A stretch of DNA of 64,000 nt, from positions 186,001 through 250,000 of the forward strand of contig JAOTOM010005153.1 in the NCBI GenBank assembly GCA_034440615.1. Direction: 5' to 3'. Numbering within the stretch: position 1 is the stretch's first letter; each line of letters begins with the position of its first letter. The notes beneath the pieces were generated by a model, which saw nothing but the letters and a program-made list of their open reading frames with translations, was not told the origin of the DNA and did no database searches. Positions 31,699 to 44,680 of the stretch are shown one piece after another. Origin of the DNA: Ashinkailepas kermadecensis. Lineage: Eukaryota; Arthropoda; Thecostraca; Neolepadidae. A program made the position numbers and the translations under genes.

Positions 31699-32504
31699 TC
31701 AAGAAGGAATGTCGGGCTTCCTCTGAGGAAGCCCGAGCCGATGGTCCATATACATATCGATGCATACACTCACGCACATATTTAGACATATATCCAATAT
31801 AACGCGTAATACATACTGTATATAATTTATGTTTATGTAATTGTAAGTGATATACCAAGACGTTGTTTGCGTGTTTAGTTGCGGCCGTAGATTACGTATA
31901 TGTAGAGATTCGAGGACCTTCAGATCAACGTTGTCCCTGGCCGTTGCTAGAATTTCTACTTTGAAGTTTGTGTTAGTGTCGCTGTGTTCCATGTTAGAAT
32001 GTTTGTCGATCATGTGTTCGCCTAAAGGTGTGTATGCATTCCGAAGTCTGGCATCTCCCAAGTGCTCATTGTACCTATCCCTGATGCTACGTTTGGTTTC
32101 ACCGACATAAAATGTTCCAAGACTGCGATTGCACGTTATTTTGTAAACTACGTTTTTCCGTGTGCATCTACCTTTGGCCCGTTGATACAGGTGTGGCACG
32201 TTCTTCTACCAGCAGGGCATGGCGGCATTTCCAGGGCTGAGCGGACCAGGTAAGATTTCAGCGTAGGTCCGCTAGTCCAGGCTACCCTAACATGGTTTAG
32301 ATGAGACGAACGGGTGGCTGCGTTTACCTGTCGACATAATTGGTCATCGACAAAAGGAAGTCTCATGTAAACATAGTTGGGATTGCTACCCACTCGATGC
32401 CGACGTTGCCCACCCATCCTACTCCTGTTGTGAGGGCGAACAGCACGACCGGCGAAGTGTACCCGATGTGCTGGGTATCCGTTTTCCAGGAAAAGAGTCG
32501 TCAT
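31699..32504 (-). pseudogene. Penelope-like linker and GIY-YIG endonuclease, frameshifted
   Basis: 32504-32148 encodes the linker (LPFVDDQL, VRVAWTSG, LVRSALEMPPCP, CHTCINGPK). A one-base shift at about 32160-32175 moves into the frame 32199-31699, with GRCTRKNVVYKITC and FYVGETKRSIRDRYNEHL, the nuclease core. Arg and Glu/His residues typical of the family are visible in RDRYNEHL. The C-terminus has a conserved LESLHIRNLRPQLN. Confidence 0.85.
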
Positions 32505-32546
32505 CTTCGCAAGGCTCCGCTCGCATGAAATAATATCGGAGGAGAC

Positions 32547-33604
32547 TCATGCTGCTCTCCTCATTTGGGATGTTACAACGGCTTTTTTAGTGGCCATCGG
32601 GTGGGCCGAATCATAGTGCAAGATTATGGGGGCTGCCATTGGTTTAAAGTACAGCTCGGTGGTGTAGCTCCCATCAGCCTGAACTACAAACAACGTATCA
32701 AGGAAAGGAATCGAACTGCTATGACCAGTATGTTCTGAGGTAAACTTCATGCTGAAATGTTGTTGGCTAATTTCTGCAAAGAAGTCGAGCAGAGAGGCCA
32801 AGCCATGTGTCCAAAAAACAAAAATATCGTCTATATACCTCATGTAGAGAGCTGGTTTCAAATCATACGAAGCTAAGAAGATCGATTCGAGGCGGTGCAT
32901 AAAAGCAATCGCTAAAGGAGGTGCACATCGGTTACCCATAGCCACTCCTTTTGTCTGCTTGTACATGGAGTTATCGAAACGTATGAGGTTATTGCTGAAA
33001 GTATGTGTTAATAATTTCACACAGTCCTGTACCCCAATCCCGAAAAGACAAATATCATCCAGATTGTCCTCGATTACACGAATCACAGCATCTATTCCCT
33101 CCTTTATCGGAATGCTGCCATATAATTTTCCACGTCCATGGTGAAAACAATACTGCCTTCCGGAAGTTTGGTAGGAAACGTTTCTTTCACCCTCTGCAGG
33201 TACGACTCCGAGTTTGTCAGATGGGCGGGAACCAACGCTAGTATCTGGACGAGAATCTTACTCAAGAACCAAGATAACTTGTCTAGGGGGTCACCACACG
33301 CCGACACTATAGGGCGCAGTGGAACCTCTAGTTTGTGGTTTTTGGGGAGCCCGTATAATTCCGCTGTGCGGCTGGAATGAGGAAGGAAATATAACACTGT
33401 GTCTTTGTGTAACTTCCCTGATAAAGTTTCCTTGATGATAGTACATGTTGCGATTTCGAGACGTTTGGTAGGGTTTGGTTGGGAAGGAATGCTCTGATAA
33501 TCGTCCGTTATTTTCCTGGCCTTTTCTGTTCGGCTGTTCGGCTGTTCACGCGTCAGCACGGGTGTTGCCACCGTCGAGGACGGGGACGCTTCCCCTCCCC
33601 TCAA
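32547..33604 (-). pseudogene. Penelope-like reverse transcriptase, frameshifted
   Basis: Two overlapping frames make up the domain. 33604-33104 carries the fingers region (LYGLPKNHKLEVPLRPIVSA, FTMDVENY). 33086-32547 carries the palm and thumb (TKGVAMGNRCAPPLA, YIDDIFVFW, FLDTLF). The switch lies at about 33100. The YIDD catalytic motif is kept. A stop at 32547-32549 separates it from the in-frame linker that resumes before 32504. Confidence 0.85.
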
Positions 33605-34590
33605 ACGTCGTGAAATTTAGCACTACGTCTTCGGTGTCGCATGGAAGGAATCAGCCTGCAAACATTGTGTGCGCCCTGTCTAGTCTGTGGCTGTGGCTAT
33701 GGCCTCTGTGGCTATACCTATGCGCTTCGACCCAAAAATTCAACCACTAAAATCAGCCAAGTTTATGCTGTGGCGGGTCAGGCCCAGTCAGGATGTGTAT
33801 TTTGGCAGCCCGCGGGGTGCGTCTCCCCGAGTCGTTTCATCGCCCATACCCATCAGACAATCTTTTTTTGTAGAAAGTTCCTGCGCCTTCGACTCTGATA
33901 CCCCAACAATTATGGCCTCCGTATTGAAGTAAAAATGCCGGCCTTTTTCTCGAGAAGTACTTAATGTTCATGCATGCCATTCCAAATTGTTTCTTTCCAC
34001 AAAGTCGAATGTGTATGAACGCTCCAAACGATGTAATATTTTCAACCAATACTTCGAAAGAGCATAACTCAAAACATGGCGCTGGCAGGACAAATTGAAT
34101 CGCCGTGATTATCAGGAATATTGTGCTTGGATGTTGACTTTATGCACTGCCCATAACATGGCCGCAATGCTATTTTTAATACGAGGAAGATCTGCTACCC
34201 CTACCCATCCCCCAAACTAAGGTAGTCGGTAGCTCAAGGTCACATACAGGTGTGTGAAGAGAACGAACATATCCATGCGGCTTGTTAACATACATTCTCC
34301 GACTATATAATATTTCGGATTTGTATCTTAGCTTATGGAGGATATATGAAGTTCAGTCCAATTTGGTTTCACAGGACGTGTAAGCTGATATTTCCGTACA
34401 ATTCCATCCTCCTGCGAATACGTAACAAAAAACGCAAATTAATTATAAAAGCACCCCACATATACCATGGATCAGTCATTCCTCACTTATGATTAAATAT
34501 CACCAATGATTCAAAGTCGCTTTGTTATTATCTATTTTGTTCGGCCAGGTGAGCCGTTAAAAGATCGCTGGCACACGTCAGTGCCACCTC
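33605..34590. other. Spacer without recognised gene
   Basis: Mixed to AT-rich sequence upstream of the Penelope-like remnant. No domain, repeat or RNA gene recognised. Confidence 0.35.
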
Positions 34591-34795
34591 CGACTGCTGC
34601 CAATTTCCCGCCAGCGGCCCGACTCCCGCCAGATTTGGCGCGCGCCGTGATAGGCGACGATTACGACTATTCCGGCCCATTTCCCGCCGCCTGCGATGTC
34701 ATTATTCTCGCGCCGGTAGCGCCATTTTCGCCGCCGTCGATGCTGGAGGCTGAGCCGAGTAAGCCCTCGGGATCCATTACCGCCAAATTGAATCT
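34591..34795. promoter_or_regulatory. GC-rich island with three E2F-type sites
   Basis: A sharp 200-bp GC/CpG island inside AT-rich DNA. It contains TTTCCCGCC at 34604-34612 and 34680-34688, and TTTGGCGCG at 34634-34642, all matching the E2F consensus TTTSSCGC. A related GCCATTTTCGCCGCC lies at 34721-34735. The island is single-copy here. It could be a promoter or CpG-island element; no gene follows that I can recognise. The 98-residue frame over it looks compositional. Confidence 0.35.
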
Positions 34796-35904
34796 GTTAT
34801 AACACAATTAAGCTCAAGCCAGAGAAAATTAGCTTGTATCATTCGGGATTATTATTTAATAATTGAATATCAGTGCGTCGTGCCAGAGCATTCGTGGCAC
34901 TGAATAGTTAATACACTGCAACGCGAGCGAAAGAGTGAAGAGAGTACTGGGCCAGAGCTTGGCTGCCGGGTGCGACAGATGGCAGGGGAATGTGCCCGTC
35001 CTCTCGATGTCACCAGGCACCAAGTCGGTCAGCAAAAACATCAATTACATGCTGGTAATTGGATTAAGATAGATCGGATGCATGTCGATATAAGAAAAGT
35101 CATGCGACATATATCAGTGTAATTTGCATCAGTGTCCAATAGGATCAGCAGTGTAGAAGAGGCTTTGAGGTTGGAAGGCACATTGTTCCTTCAAAATTAT
35201 CAACTTGGAGGGACAAGTTACATAAGATTGACTGCCATCCATGGCTTTTTTCCAAGAAATCTGTCAACGTTGGCTGTCTCTGCAACATGTTCATGTTTCA
35301 AGCTAAGCGAGAACATGCACTCCAAGCGAAAATATGCGTAAAACCATAATAGGAACAAGTGAAGATAGACTAATGGTGCCATACCAGGGGCGCAGACATA
35401 ATTTTTTTGAAGGGGTGGGCCGATCCCACAAAACAAAATATTATTTACGGAGACCGCTTTCGGCGCTCAAAGCTCGCCAAACATTTAACGCTTTGCGTGG
35501 TGCAAATCCCCAACTTTCTTGTTCATCTATTGCATTTTTGTTTTGTTAAGGGGGAACCAGGGCTGCCCAGACCCCTTCCTCTCTTGGCTGCACTTCTACC
35601 ACACTTACATGACACCCGGCGCATACGATTTTGGACATGACTAGTGTTTAAAGTACCTTGGACATGGCTTAGATAACGTAGCATCAGTTTGTGTGGTTGG
35701 CTCCAGAATTGACTTGACAGTATTCGCAAGTAAAAACTGTTCACAGTGAACTTGTTTAGCTTTTGACAAATAAGAGCGGCAGATTTTCCTCTCAGGTCAG
35801 TTGCATTAATGGCCGGAATTAATTTTCATTTGCCGCTATATGCGTTCGAATTCTAAGAACGACGATCATTTCGATGGTCATCGACAACACGCCACGTCTG
35901 AAAA
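34796..35904. other. AT-rich spacer
   Basis: No gene, RNA gene or clear repeat is recognised. Confidence 0.35.
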
Positions 35905-36007
35905 GATTCCATTCTTGCCAAATTAAAGGTTGCATATGGATATTGAGTGGATGAATTCGGCATACCAATGTTTTAGAACCCTGCCTATATATATGTATAT
36001 ATATATA

Positions 36008-37082
<1,075 letters not shown>

Positions 37083-37112
37083 TACGCAACTTTTAATTTG
37101 GCAAGAATGGAA

Positions 37113-37479
37113 TGACCCGCATTCGCGATCTTGGCAAAAGGTGCTGCCATATTTCATTTCATATTTTATGATGTCTTGGTGTTCAACCTAAGAGCATTCG
37201 TGGCCTTGGAGTATTCGAAAAAATATTGAGAAGTTGGGGAATTTGTCCTCTTCCCAGCAGTTTGAGGTTCACAACACTCATGAATGTGAAGAAAGTGAAG
37301 TGTGAACAATGTGTGCATGGCTGTTTGCATGAATAAAAATGTAAGTTATCATTTCCGTATGCATTCTAAAAGCCAAAGGTAATTATGCTTCCTGATTGCC
37401 AGCAATCCAAGCAACTACAGTATACACTTTTTCTGAAAACATCCAACTGACTGACCACCTTTGTACGATAACCAGCCGC
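37113..37479. other. AT-rich spacer
   Basis: No gene or repeat recognised. Confidence 0.35.
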
Positions 37480-38240
37480 CAAATCCCACCCCATCACAAC
37501 ACGCCGGCCAATGGCAGGCTCCGCCAGATGTGTCACCGGCCATTGTCGGCAGCCGTAAAACACGTTTTCCGCCAGTCATTAGTGCGGCGGAATCTGCTGC
37601 CGTGTGCGGGAACACCTTTATGGAGGCAGGTGGCCCGTGGCCCATGTGCCGGCCACCCAGCGCGGCCCGGGCCAAGTGTCCATCATAGGTGGCAATTTAC
37701 GGAGGGCCAAAGTGACTGAATACAGCGGAGCCGAAATAACAGTTTTGGACAATTAATGAAGTTTACGCTATCAATAGATTCATCGGAGTCGGTGATTCGA
37801 CTCGCTGAGGAGTGCTGTTCCCATTCACTGCGTTTTTACACGGGAGCAGATGTTGGCAGCATCCCGTGACAAACGCGCCCAATTGCTGGCCACTCATGGG
37901 GATGTTCCTCGACACAATTGTGCCGGCACAGTGCGCGCGCGGAACACGCCAGCGCAAACAACACCGAACGACATCGGACCTTGCCAACAGACTCGTTAGG
38001 CGCGTGGCCATTGCGGCGCGGCCATCTGCGCCGCTGACGACACTGCGTCAATTTCGTACGACCGACAAATTTATTTGGTGGCCTTTATTCGGCGCCAGCT
38101 AAATCTGAGGCCGCCCCCGGTTTGCCAATCATTTAGCGTTGACTGCGCCTCCCGCTGCGGCCAGACCAATATCTGATACAATCATTGTTGCTCCCCCGCC
38201 GCGCGGACTGGCCATATTTACAGCTCTTTTATTGGTTTTA
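37480..38240. promoter_or_regulatory. GC-rich island with TTTAT/TTTAC and TAAT motifs
   Basis: About 750 bp of single-copy GC-rich DNA. Short AT words are preserved within it: TTTATGG (37618), TTTACGG (37696), CAATTAATGAAG (37750), TTTATTTGG (38070) and, near 38215, ATTTACAG, TTTTATTGG and TTTTACGG. TTTAT/TTTAC words resemble Caudal/Abd-B class sites and TAAT words resemble general homeodomain sites. It lies roughly midway between the eve copies. An enhancer is plausible; nothing proves it. Confidence 0.3.
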
Positions 38241-38333
38241 CGGCCGGGACACGGGGCGCAGGGCCACCCACCAGCTCGTGCTGCGCGGTCGACGGTGTGG
38301 TTGGAGAGTTAATGGCAGCCGGCTCACCTGGCC

Positions 38334-39213
38334 CACCGGTGGCTGGTCACTCCGGACACCGGCGGCTGGCCACTCCGGACACCGGCGGCTGGCCACTCCG
38401 GGCACCGGCGGCTGGCCACTCCGGACACCGGCGGCTGGCCACTCCGGACACCGGCGGCTGGCCACTCCGGACACCGGCGGCTGGCCACTCCGGACACCGG
38501 CGGCTGGCCACCCCGGACACCGGCGGCTGGCCACTCCGGACACCGGCGGCTGGCCACTGCTGGCACCGGCGGCTGGTCACTCCGGACACCGGCGGCTGGC
38601 CACTCCGGACACCGGCGGCTGGCCACCCCGGACACCGGCGGCTGGCCACTCCGGACACCGGCGGCTGGCCACCCCGGACACCGGCGGCTGGCCACCCCGG
38701 ACACCGGCGGCTGGCCACCCCGGACACCGGCGGCTGGCCACTCCGGGCACCGGCGGCTGGCCACTCTGGGCACCGGCGGCTGGCCACTCCGGACACCGGC
38801 GGCTGGCCACTGCTGGCACCGGCGGCTGGCCACTCTGGGCACCGGCGGCTGGCCACTCCGGACACCGGCGGCTGGCCACTCCGGGCACCGGCGGCTGGCC
38901 ACTCCGGGCACCGGCGGCTGGCCACCCGGACACCGGCGGCTGGCCTCCGGGCACCGGCGGCTGGCCACTGCTGGCACCGGCGGCTGGCCACTCCGGGCAC
39001 CGGCGGCTGGTCACTCCGGGCACCGGCGGCTGGCCACTCCGGGCACCGGCGGCTGGCCACTCCGGACACCGGCGGCTGGCCACTCCGGACACCGGCGGCT
39101 GGCCACTCCGGACACCGGCGGCTGGCCACTGCTGGCACCAGCGGCTGGCCACTCTGGGCACCGGCGGCTGGCCACTCCGGACACCGGCGGCCGGCTACTC
39201 CGGGCACCGGCAC
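38334..39213. repeat. 23-bp GC-rich minisatellite, about 38 units
   Basis: The unit is CCACTCCGGACACCGGCGGC followed by TGG, with recurring variants (CCACCCCGG, CCACTGCTGG, CCACTCTGGG, GGGCACC). Because 23 is not a multiple of three, all frames rotate through the same peptides, and long false ORFs occur on both strands. Confidence 0.96.
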
Positions 39214-39232
39214 AGCCAGGCGTCGTTTACAT

Positions 39233-40832
39233 TGTGACGTACAGCCTGTGCAGTGTACATTGTGACGTACAGCCTGTGTCGTGTACATTGTGACGTACAA
39301 CCTGTGTCGTGTACATTGTGACGTACAGCCTGTGTCGTGTACATTGTGACGTACAGCCTGTGTCGTGTACATTGTGACGTACAGCCTGTGTCGTGTACAT
39401 TGTGACGTACAGCCTGTGTTGTGTACATTGTGACGTACAGCCTGTGTCGTGTACATTGTGACGTTACATTGTGACGTACAGCCTGTGTCGTGTACATTGT
39501 GACGTACAGCCTGTGTCGTGTACATTGTGACGTACAGCCTGTTATGTATACAATGTGACGTACAGCCTGTGTCGTGTATATTGTGACGTACAGCCTGTGT
39601 TTCGTGTACATTGTGACGTACAGCCTGTGTCTGTATATTGTGACGTACAGCCTGTGTCTTGTATTATGACGTACAGCCTGTGCCGTGTACATTGTGACGT
39701 ACAGCCTGTGTCGCTTACATTGTGACGTACAGCCTGTGCCGTGTATATTGTGACGTACAGCCTGTGCAGTGTACATTGTGACGTACAGCCTGTGCCGTGT
39801 TACAGCTGTGGTGTACATTGTGACGTACAGCCTGTGCCGTGTATATTGTGACGTGTACATTGTAACGTACAGCCTGTGCCGTGTATATTGTGACGTTCGG
39901 CCTGTGCCGTGTACATTGTGACGTACAGCCTGTGTTGTGTACATTGTGACGTACAGCCTGTGTCGTGTACATTGTGACGTACAACCTATTAATATACTGT
40001 GCCGTGTATAGTGTTACGTACAGCCTGTGCCGTGTACATTGTGACGTGTAGCCTGTGACGTTTACAATGTGACGTACAGCCTGTGTCGTGTATATTGTGA
40101 CGTACAGCCTGTGTCTTGTACATTGTGACGTACAGCCTGTGATGTTTACAATGTGACGTACAGCCTGTGTCGTGTATATTGTGACGTACAGCCTGTGTCT
40201 TGTACATTGTGACGTACAGCCTGTGTCGTGTATATTGTGACGTACAGCCTGTGTCTTGTACATTGTGACGTACAGCCTGTGTCGCTTACATTGTGACGTA
40301 CAGCCTGTGCCGTATATATTGTGACGTACAGCCTGTGTCTTGTACATTGTGACGTACAGCCTGTGCCGTGTATATTGTGACGTACAGCCTGTGCAGTGTA
40401 CATTGTGACGTACAGCCTGTGCCGTGTATGTTGTGACGTACAGCCTGTGCAGTGTACATTGTGACGTACAGCCTGTGCCGTGTATATTGTGACGTACAGC
40501 TTGTACCGTGTACATTGTAACGTACAGCCTGTGCCGTGTATATTGTGACGTTCGGCCTGTGCCGTGTACATTGTGACGTACAGCCTGTGCCGTGCATATT
40601 GTGACGTACAGCCTGTGCCGTGTATATTGTGACGTACAGCTTGTACCGTGTACATTGTAACGTACAGCCTGTGCCGTGTATATTGTGACGTTCGGCCTGT
40701 GCCGTGTACATTGTGACGTACAGCCTGTGCCGTGTATATTGTGACGTACAGCCTGTGTCGTGTACATTGTGGCATACAACCTGTGCTGTGTATATTGTGA
40801 CGTTCGGCCTGTGCCGTGTACATTGTGACGTA
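39233..40832. repeat. 28-bp minisatellite, about 57 units
   Basis: The unit is ACGTACAGCCTGTGTCGTGT followed by ACATTGTG. Sub-variants (GTGCCGTGTATATT, TGTCTTGTACATT, GTTCGGCC) are distributed in blocks. Each unit contains TGACGTAC, a CREB/ATF-like half-site context. It starts about 20 bp after the 23-bp array ends. Antisense frames are artefacts. Confidence 0.96.
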
Positions 40833-41544
40833 CGTTGCGTGCATTTATGCATTTAAACCTCTGTACATGCATTGCCAACATTTACAGCGGTTCTTCAGTC
40901 AGATTCATGATTTTGGCGGCTGCCGGTGTGTTTTTATTCTCCAACTGTAATAGATAATAATCTGCGCATGAGGACCGAAAACGTGTGGGAAGGACCAAAT
41001 AGCCCATACGATTGAAACCGTAGCCATTTTCCTAATGGCCACCTGTAATAAATTTAAAATGCATGAACACAAAAAAAAACTGTGGATTTGAGGTACATTC
41101 GTTTTAAATTGTCATCAAAACAAACTTCTTTTTAACAAACTGTGCTCCTCCTTTACGCAGAAAGACATAAGATTCGGATTCAACTTGGTGGCTTTGGGGA
41201 TTGCCTTGACCCGAATGGCCCGAATGTCTCCCCACGGGTTCCGCTACTGGGGCCTGTGTACAGACTCGCACCATGTCAGGATCTCTAGCGCCCAATGCTC
41301 GCTGCTGTCCTGGTAGTGGTACAGTAGCGGGGATGCTATTGTATATACTTTTGAGTGGCGATATCCCCTGAATGCTGATTTATCCACCCCACTTGGAACT
41401 TTGCGTATTTAACATGGAACTCTTTGGGTTCCCTCTTCCCTATTTTTTGGAAAACCTATATCTAGTACACATATCGCATTCTGTTCGATTTTATATAATG
41501 AAATATAGTGAGTTGATTGTGGCTTGTCATGGCGTCGCACGGGA
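40833..41544. other. AT-rich spacer
   Basis: No gene or repeat recognised. Confidence 0.35.
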
Positions 41545-41682
41545 TCGGGGGAGTAGGTGGACAGCGCTTGATCGGGAGAGTAGGTGGACAGCGCGGGATC
41601 GGGAGAGTAGGTGGACAGCGCGGGATCGGGAGAGTAGGTGGACAGCGCTTGATCGGGAGAGTAGGTGGACAGCGCTTGCAGC
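41545..41682. repeat. 27-bp minisatellite, about five units
   Basis: The unit is GATCGGGAGAGTAGGTGGAC followed by AGCGCTT or AGCGCGG. The period keeps reading frame, which explains the overlapping open frames. Confidence 0.93.
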
Positions 41683-42049
41683 TCGGCTGGCAACGTGTAT
41701 GTTTTCCTAGGAAAGAACAGTGAACGGAGAGCCCTTCGTCCGACTCAGTAATAATACTGTGCTTCACGCTTAGTTTTACGTGACCAGTGTAAGTGGTCAG
41801 TCCCTCACCTACCCTAGTGTTGGCACAGAGAGGTGGGACACCACCCGATGTCCCACACTGATCGGATGAGAGGCCCATTTTGTATCACATACGAGCCAGA
41901 TATGGCTGGTATATGGCTCGCAGCCTCACTATACACCCAAACTGATCTACTTCAGAGCTAAACGCGGCCTCGCACACGATATATATTGTGTGGGTCACAC
42001 TGGTCGATCAAATAAGGGTAATACAGATTATATAGGCTATGCTCTTCGT

Positions 42050-42985
42050 CTTAACACGCGCTCTGGAGGGCCTCTGAGAATTACGCGCACTGGAGGGGGG
42101 GGGGGGCGGATTCCGCCCCCCCCTAAGATCTCGGCTCCTAGTAAAGCTGGAGAGACGAAATTCGCAGGGTGGATGGGCACTGTAGTGAACTCTATTGTGT
42201 GCAATTTTCGTGACCTTAGGTCAATATCTTCAAGGTCAAATGAGGTCAGATTGGCAAAATTTTCCGGTTTTGCGTGGCTTGGCTTGTCATCGTTATGGAT
42301 CGCTGTGATTGTGTTTAAATGCTCAAAATGGGCATCAATGATGTTTTGGACATTACTAATGATGCAATGCAGATGCTAGACCCAACATTTGACCTTAGGT
42401 CACCTATATAGCACCACTTTATCAGGTCAGTTACCTGTTCCAGTTACCGGAACCGGCCGCCCGCCCGACTGCTCCGTCGGGCAGCTCGGAGCAATCGGCT
42501 CGGTGAGAAGGGAGTGAAGTACATGAATAAAGTATGGAAACGCAATGACAAACAGTACAAATGACAACCAGTAGTGCATTTATGGCAACATTCCAGTTGA
42601 TCAAGTTTGGTTCCATCAACCTGTCATGAACTTAACCTGACTTGACCTTGGTGACCTAACATGACCTTGAAACTATCAATATACATCAAACAAGTCGCTA
42701 GTGTTGCCTAGAACATTTCCCTTTTGTCAGTATACTGGAAGCGCATAAGCGCCGATTTTTGTGGTCTGGCGCTATAACATTTTTTGACTTTAGTGGCCCC
42801 TAACATGAAAATTTTTCGGCTGATTTCCATTTTTCTTGCTTTAAACGACGTGCCGTTCATTTCTAAGCAGGTACACTGAAAATCGCGTATATCGACCGGT
42901 AAAATCTGCAGTTATTTGCGAAAAACCGGAGGGGTGGGCGGATTTCGCCCCCCCCCCTCCAGTGCGCGTGTTAAAACATGCATGA
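42050..42985. mobile_element. Inverted-repeat-bounded element with AGGTCA clusters
   Basis: The left end reads TTAACACGCGCTCTGGAGGG and shortly after ACGCGCACTGGAGGGGG, then G-run, GGATTCCGCC. The right end is the inverted counterpart: GGATTTCGCC, C-run, CTCCAGTGCGCGTGTTAA. This suggests a terminal inverted repeat of about 40 bp around roughly 930 bp. Inside are eight AGGTCA or TGACCT hexamers, including TGACCTTAGGTCA at 42211-42223 and 42390-42402. No transposase is encoded, so it would be non-autonomous. Confidence 0.55.
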
Positions 42986-44680
42986 AGTTACTATTTTTCC
43001 CACCCGTGATTACACCGACCTCAATTTGTAGCATGTGGAAGAGGTAGGTGAAATGGCCTGCCCAGTGATAATATCACCCAGCAATGAGGGGAAGCACCTT
43101 CCTCTAGATGTTCATAGAAGTTTCCACGTTGTTTCCTGAAGTAATAGAAATAGACGGACATTCCTAACCTGATGCTCTGCCATTCTCCGCCCATTGTATT
43201 TCTGAGTTTGTTGATTATGCTGAGGTATGACACCTCGTGTGCCAGTAATGTCACACCCATCCAAGCAACCAAACGACGCACATGTTTCGGCTTACATCAA
43301 ACACTGCAACCAAGGCGATCGTGCGGCTGGCCCACGGCCTGGCGATCAGGGTGCAGTCGACAGTCGCGGGCTGCTGAAGCGGCCAGCTTAGCGCCGAACA
43401 AACACCACACACCCAGACCGGCCGCCCACACAAACCGGCTTTGTTCGCCGACCGAAAGTGAGCGATTTTAGCGCCCCGTCGCGAACCACCTGGGCATGCG
43501 GACAGCATCCGCCGGATTATTTGCTGCTGGAACACGGCGCGCTGCGGCATGGGCGCCGCATTATTGGCGAATTAGTGCGAATTATGGCGATATCAACAGT
43601 GCGACTGGCGGTCTCGTTTGTGCCGCGAGCCGATTGCACCGAGCCCGTCATAAGGAACAGTGAGCCGCACCGCTGTGCATTTCCTGTTGCAAACAATGTG
43701 CTAAGGTGGCTGATGACAACGGGAAAGGAATGCTTGCATCGTTAAGTTATTTTATATTTCGGAAACTAATACTCTGACTTGGGTCTTCTACATGGTATAT
43801 GGCATTCAATCATGCTGGAGTTGCTGCACTCGGAAAACATGCCGATGTCGAAACGTGGGTGCTAAGCAAAGATGTGAAGTGTGTCGAGATAAGACTTTTG
43901 TATTCCCAGTGTCGCTATCTTTCTGGGCAATTGTCGACAATGAGTCGCCCTGAACTGAACAACTAGCTGCAAATGCATACCCGATATGATGATACACACC
44001 TGATATGATGATTCGCACCAGATATGTGGCAGGCTTCACATTGCTGGCTGAGCACAATAGACAGAAATAGGGCAGAAACAGCTCGTGCCGTTACGAGCGT
44101 GAAAAAAATGTGAAGAAGGCTCTGGGTGGTTAACTGAGAATGGCGCCATATATGATGGGTTGAACAATCAGAGTTGCTTCTCTGTGATTGCATGCATCAT
44201 CAGTTCCCAAATGTGTTTACCAAGAGATACTTCAAGGAGTCTAGTTTCTCACTTAACCCACACCTGTCAACAGTATTTCAGCAGTTTTTCTACTCAAGGT
44301 GACTTCACTCCCGTGCACTTTTACCCATAATTGAAGTGGAATCGCAAAATGAGAACAAAATATCCGGAAGTCATGATACAAATCAATCCGATAGTGCCCA
44401 ATTTTACACTTCGAACACACGCTACTTCTGCCAACCTGTGAGGTAAGGCGCTGTTTCCTGACTGACCGGAGTCTGAATGGAAAAAAAAGTATTTCAGCGT
44501 TACAGATGATAAATCGTGCACTGATGAGTTCAGTGCCTAGATGGAAGTTCTTATTAGACATTCAATCTAATAAATACTTGTAAGGACTATGCTATCTATA
44601 AGAGTACCTCTTTCTGTCGGTCTCACACAATTTCGGCTCTTCTTAGCTAACTTGACCCTATCTGGGACTATGTTCTGAGG
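42986..44680. other. Spacer with a GC-rich island at about 43290-43680
   Basis: The island is single-copy, CpG-rich and includes ATTATTGGCGAATTAGTG and CGAATTATGGCGA, giving several ATTA homeodomain cores in a GC setting. A regulatory element is possible. The rest is AT-rich with no gene. Confidence 0.35.

Larger units (their letters stand above)
31523..33604 (-). mobile_element. Decayed Penelope-like retroelement (RT plus GIY-YIG endonuclease)
   Basis: Running from high to low coordinates: an N-terminal segment with LYGLPKNHK, reverse transcriptase with KQTKGVAMG and YMRYIDDIFVFW, a linker with VRVAWTSG and Cys-rich PPCP..CHTC, then GIY-YIG endonuclease with VVYKITC and TFYVGETKRSIRDRYNEHL, then a ribozyme motif. 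This order is diagnostic of Penelope-like elements. Frames break at about 33100, at a stop at 32547 and at about 32160-32200. No matching second ribozyme copy is seen upstream of 33604, so the 5' end seems truncated. Confidence 0.88.

Noticed and set aside
34506..34802. 98-residue frame over the E2F-site island
   Set aside because: Starts in AT-rich DNA, has no domain and is explained by GC-rich composition.
38185..39525. Overlapping frames of 320-390 residues on both strands
   Set aside because: Products of the 23-bp and 28-bp arrays; the same reasoning applies.
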